NCBI GenBank assembly: GCA_020720965.1
Contig: DYNS01000200.1
Span: 1-5,813 of the forward strand
DNA: 5,813 nt
Origin: Anaerolinea sp.
Lineage (GTDB): Bacteria; Chloroflexota; Anaerolineae; Anaerolineales; Villigracilaceae
Direction: 5' to 3'
How positions within the stretch are numbered: the first letter of the stretch is position 1; every line of letters starts with the position of its first letter. The translations under genes and the position numbers were made by a program. Shown here in pieces: positions 4,420-5,813 of this stretch. The notes beneath the pieces were generated by a model, which was not told the origin of the DNA, made no database searches, and worked only from the letters and a program-made list of their open reading frames with translations.

Positions 4420-5813
4420 CTAAAGAGGGGTTAGGGTTGGTTTCTTTGGAGAAGGGGGTTTTGCAAGGACAAACCGGTAGGTAAGTTCGCCAAAGTGTAT
4501 CATATCGCCGTGTTTGAGGGCACGCCCCTCTTTGGGGAGGCGCTCGTAGTTGAGCCAGCAACCCGAAACCGAGTTCTGGTCTGCCAGCGTGAAGGCGTTT
4601 TGCTCGTAACGCAGGCGGGCTTGTAGAGGGGCAAGGGAGGGGTGGTCTAGCACGTTGGTTGCCTGGGTGGGGTCTGTGCCAAAGGTCATCTCTGCGCCGG
4701 TGAGGGGAATGGGGTCGCCGGGGGTGGGTAGTCCCTCCGGGCTGAGTTTGACCAGGTAGGCAAGCGGGGGCGGGGTTTTGCGGCGCAGCCAGGGGAAGGG
4801 GGAGGCGGCAGGCGCAGGGGAGGCATCTACCGGCTGGGTAACGGGGTCCTGTTGCAGGGCGCGGGCGCGTCTTCTTTCTGCCAGGGCGGTGAAGGTTCGC
4901 TTGCCGCCAAAAAACAGGATAACGGTCAGCGCCAGCCCTGCCAGGACTATCAGAAAGAGGGTGAGGGCGTAGGCATTTTTGCGAATGAGGCCCCAAACGC
5001 CGCCGGGAGGTTGAATGACGGTCACTTGTACCGGGATGGGTTGACTTTGGCTGCTCATCCCCAGGTTGTCGGTGACTTCCAAGAGCAGGGTGTGAGTTGC
5101 GGAGACCTGGTAATCGCGCAAGTCCCAGGTGAATTGGTCGAAAGGGGCGGAGGTGTTTTCGTCAACCATGACTCCATCGACCAGTAGAGCGGTGCGGCGC
5201 AGGGGGCGGGGAAAACCGTCCTTAAATTCCAACAGGGCAGAGATGGATTGTTCGGCGGGCAGAAAGGTGTCGTAGTCGAAGGGGGTTTCTTCGTTTTGAC
5301 GGATGAGGCTGGAGGGGGGCGCGAGGAGAGCCGCGCTGGGGGGGAGGACGTTCAGAAGGAAGTTTTCGGTTTGGCTGGTGCTTGCGCCGACCTGCACCGC
5401 CAGGCTGTGCGTGCCTTCGGTGCGGATGCCGGACTGATAGGTAACCCGGTAAATGAAGCGCAGGGGCGAGAACCAGGTTTCCGGGTCTGGCAGGGTTTCG
5501 GAGCCGGTGAAGGCGGCGTAAGAGCCGCCGGTTTGCTGCGCCAGGTCTTGCAGGGCGAGGGCGCCAGGGTGGGTGAGATAGGCATCCGAGTCGGTCATCC
5601 AGACGAAGATGCGTACCTGCGCCTGCTGGGCGCGGGTGAGGAGTTCTGGCAGATTTGCCAGGTCGCGGTTTTCCAGGTGGGGGCTGATGAGGAGAATGGC
5701 TTTTTTCCCGCCGGGTGGGGCAGAGGCGGCGAGAGCGTCATCCAGCGCGTAGGCGAGAGCGCCCAGACTGGGAGTGGCGGCGCGTAAACCCGGGTCGAAG
5801 GTTTGCAGGCGGG
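4420..5813 (-). CDS. VWA - transmembrane - FHA-like domain protein (5' end outside window)
   Basis: The frame stays open to the right edge, giving 463 visible residues; the ATG at 5598 is internal, since the VWA fold begins upstream of it. Order in the fragment: second half of a von Willebrand factor A domain (1 to about 120; TPSLGALAYALDDAL, KKAILLIS, a QVRIFVW strand, LAQQTGGSYAAF); beta-rich, Ig-like region (about 125-270); one membrane span (about 280-302); a basic stretch GGKRTFTALAERRRAR that places the following part in the cytoplasm; a Pro/Ala linker; and an FHA-like domain (about 351-450, encoded at 4465-4761). FHA domains normally bind phosphothreonine, but here the usual R, S, H and N are T, A, Q and S (FGTDP, APLQARL, NSVSGCWLN). 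The VWA strand reads LISPH where an aspartate (TDG) is usual. It probably assembles or anchors a phospho-signalling complex with the adjacent phosphatase. Confidence 0.85.
   Translation of the reverse strand, partial: RLQTFDPGLRAATPSLGALAYALDDALAASAPPGGKKAILLISPHLENRDLANLPELLTRAQQAQVRIFVWMTDSDAYLTHPGALALQDLAQQTGGSYAAFTGSETLPDPETWFSPLRFIYRVTYQSGIRTEGTHSLAVQVGASTSQTENFLLNVLPPSAALLAPPSSLIRQNEETPFDYDTFLPAEQSISALLEFKDGFPRPLRRTALLVDGVMVDENTSAPFDQFTWDLRDYQVSATHTLLLEVTDNLGMSSQSQPIPVQVTVIQPPGGVWGLIRKNAYALTLFLIVLAGLALTVILFFGGKRTFTALAERRRARALQQDPVTQPVDASPAPAASPFPWLRRKTPPPLAYLVKLSPEGLPTPGDPIPLTGAEMTFGTDPTQATNVLDHPSLAPLQARLRYEQNAFTLADQNSVSGCWLNYERLPKEGRALKHGDMIHFGELTYRFVLAKPPSPKKPTLTPL

Noticed and set aside
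4409..4996. 195-codon minus-strand frame rich in Pro, Arg and His
   Set aside because: It is a shifted frame of the VWA-FHA gene with low-complexity composition caused by GC-rich codons.
4420..5598. Complete gene starting at the ATG at 5598
   Set aside because: The frame is open for 71 more codons to the window edge and those residues complete the core of a VWA domain; the ATG lies inside a predicted strand and loop.

Overview
The window comes from a bacterium, most likely a member of the Chloroflexota (Anaerolineae-like). This placement is an inference. It rests on the lipoprotein start (signal peptide, LAAC lipobox, then an Ala/Pro-rich tail) and on the pairing of a VWA-TM-FHA membrane protein with a PP2C phosphatase. 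Base composition is moderately GC-rich. No RNA genes, mobile elements or CRISPR arrays were seen.

Region 1 (1-2260, minus strand) is part of a peptide/nickel-type ABC importer operon. A good sigma70-like promoter (2226-2255) drives an OppD/DppD-like ATPase (1172-2158), then an OppF/DppF-like ATPase (191-1168). A 96-bp gap follows, and then the first 31 codons of a lipoprotein (1-94), probably the substrate-binding protein. The permease genes are not in the window. If present, they would lie beyond the left edge, so the operon would run ATPases first. The 96-bp gap carries a near-perfect Shine-Dalgarno sequence with no usable start codon, partly buried in a small hairpin.

Region 2 (2159-2379) is a divergent intergenic region. 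It holds the minus-strand promoter, a possible overlapping plus-strand promoter sharing the same AT-rich -10 block, and two inverted repeats upstream of the next gene.

Region 3 (2380-3513, plus strand) is a single gene for an unrecognised polytopic membrane protein with a long polar, acidic first loop. It meets the next, converging gene at a strong bidirectional intrinsic terminator (3531-3565).

Region 4 (3567-5813, minus strand) is a two-gene signalling unit. The upstream gene runs off the right edge and encodes a protein with a VWA domain, a beta-rich region, one membrane span and a cytoplasmic FHA-like domain. Seven bases after its stop is a complete PP2C-type Ser/Thr phosphatase. The two probably act in one protein-phosphorylation pathway. 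Notably, the FHA domain lacks the usual phosphothreonine-binding residues and the VWA domain lacks the usual late MIDAS aspartate, so both may act as scaffolds rather than canonical binding modules.
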